From contig JAIROQ010000223.1 in the NCBI GenBank assembly GCA_031257455.1, positions 1 through 5,832 on the forward strand: DNA of 5,832 nucleotides. Reading direction: 5' to 3'. This document shows, piece after piece, positions 5,279 to 5,832 of the stretch (position 1 is the stretch's first letter; each line of letters opens with the position of its first letter). The position numbers and the translations under genes were made by a program. This DNA comes from Prevotellaceae bacterium (GTDB taxonomy: Bacteria > Bacteroidota > Bacteroidia > Bacteroidales > UBA932). The notes below the pieces were generated by a model. That model had not been told where the DNA came from. It ran no database searches and was given only the letters and a program-made list of their open reading frames with translations.

Positions 5279-5316
5279 AATCAACAGTTCAACAACTCAA
5301 CAGTTCAACACATCAA
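5277..5316. repeat. Five inverted octamers overlapping the aminotransferase 3' end
   Basis: On the plus strand the words are CCAATCAA, CAGTTCAA, CAACTCAA, CAGTTCAA and CACATCAA. Their reverse complements are of the TTGANNTG class found at 5091-5218. The last word and part of the fourth encode the final residues and TGA stop of the aminotransferase (stop at 5305-5307). Confidence 0.85.
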
Positions 5317-5832
5317 CCGTATTGCTTTGGCCAGGCGTTTCACGCCTTCTTCATTCAATTCTTTGCTCATATAGGAAAAATTAATGCGCAGGGTATTTTT
5401 GCCGGAGCCGTCACAGTGGAATGCTTCGCCCAGCACGAATGCCACATTTTCCTTGATGGCGAGGTTGAATAAATCTTTTGCGTCCAATCCTTCCGGCAAG
5501 GTGAGGAAGAGGAACAGTCCCCCCTGCGGACGCGTCCATGTAACGCCTTCGGGCATGTATTTTTCAAAGGCGGCCAACATGCCGTCACGTTTTTCCCGGT
5601 AGGCGGCAATCACTTTTTTCAGGTTATCTTCAAAATAATGCTGGTCGAAAAAGCGGGCGGTAATTTTCTGGTCAAACACCGGCGAACATAAATCCATCGC
5701 CTGCTTTGCCACGACAGCTCTGGCGATAATCTCTTCGTGCGCCAGCAGCCAGCCCAGACGGAAGCCCGGCACAAAGATTTTGGAAAACGTCCCGAGCGTA
5801 ATGACCTGCCCCGTGCCGTCCAATTGATAGAG
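5305..5832 (-). CDS. PLP-dependent class I/II aminotransferase, C-terminal part
   Basis: The last 175 residues of a fold-type I aminotransferase are present; the N-terminal half lies beyond the window edge. The frame is open to base 5832, so the TTG at 5821-5823 should not be taken as the start. Residue 18 of the visible part is the PLP-binding lysine in GTFSKIFVPGFRLGWL (codon at 5779-5781). This motif resembles the 2-aminoadipate aminotransferase (LysN) and MocR-domain group. Near the end, NTLRINFSY carries the arginine expected to bind the substrate carboxylate. The substrate cannot be decided from this part. The end, RLMC followed by TGA, is encoded within an octamer repeat, so the C-terminus may have been set by the repeat. 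The peptidase gene follows on the same strand after the repeat-filled spacer. Confidence 0.9.
   Translation of the reverse strand, partial: LYQLDGTGQVITLGTFSKIFVPGFRLGWLLAHEEIIARAVVAKQAMDLCSPVFDQKITARFFDQHYFEDNLKKVIAAYREKRDGMLAAFEKYMPEGVTWTRPQGGLFLFLTLPEGLDAKDLFNLAIKENVAFVLGEAFHCDGSGKNTLRINFSYMSKELNEEGVKRLAKAIRLMC

Larger units (their letters stand above)
5083..5304. repeat. Octamer-array spacer between peptidase and aminotransferase genes
   Basis: Almost the whole 222-bp spacer is built of 8-nt words in three blocks separated by two copies of a 17-bp direct repeat, TTTGGCGTCAGCCAATC (5215-5231 and 5266-5282, 51 bp apart). The plus strand contains no CAAA between 5083 and 5304, so no minus-strand TAnnTTTG element can exist here. 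Transcription of the peptidase gene may come from the aminotransferase side. Confidence 0.85.
5139..5308. repeat. Long inverted repeat, 26-bp arms
   Basis: Bases 5139-5164 and 5283-5308 are reverse complements over 26 bp with one mismatch. The enclosed segment of about 118 nt contains both anchors and the AATCTTTR block. In an RNA read from either strand this could form one large hairpin. Confidence 0.75.

Overview
The window looks like a chromosomal segment of a Bacteroidota bacterium, probably Bacteroidales-like. Two divergent promoters carry the Bacteroidota -7 element TAnnTTTG with an upstream TTG/TTTG box. Gene starts lack Shine-Dalgarno sequences. The protein families present (PdxA, RNase HI with a short basic loop, an exported prolyl oligopeptidase) fit that phylum. 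The genus cannot be told from this sequence alone.

Bases 1-1147 hold no credible gene. They are a tandem series of three copies of a composite non-coding repeat. Each copy has a GC-rich structured core with nested inverted repeats, usually a short GCCCC/GGGGC hairpin followed by T5, then runs of short AT-rich 'words' placed around a mini-hairpin anchor GGC-GNNA-GCC. Copy 2 carries a block of nested palindromes, including a REP-like element, in place of the word run seen in copy 1. The series ends 8 bp from the 3' end of a tRNA-Pro(UGG) gene on the minus strand.

From about 1222 to 1370 a divergent promoter region serves the tRNA (minus) and a plus-strand pair: pdxA (vitamin B6 biosynthesis) and rnhA (RNase HI). 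These two are 33 bp apart and probably co-transcribed. rnhA converges on a minus-strand prolyl oligopeptidase gene with a 19-bp gap and no visible terminator hairpin. Upstream of the peptidase, on the same strand, is the 3' part of a PLP-dependent class I/II aminotransferase that runs off the window.

The peptidase-aminotransferase spacer (5083-5304) holds the most striking structure: 16 consecutive in-phase octamers of form TTKANNTG, then a GGCGTCAGCC anchor, five octamers of a different word class (AATCTTTR), a second identical anchor, then five octamers of the first class in inverted orientation. The last of these supplies the aminotransferase stop codon. The same anchor-plus-word layout occurs in the 5' repeat region with other words and a 7-nt period. 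This suggests a genome-wide family of anchored word arrays, which is the best candidate here for something undescribed. The protein-coding genes themselves are ordinary housekeeping or degradative genes.
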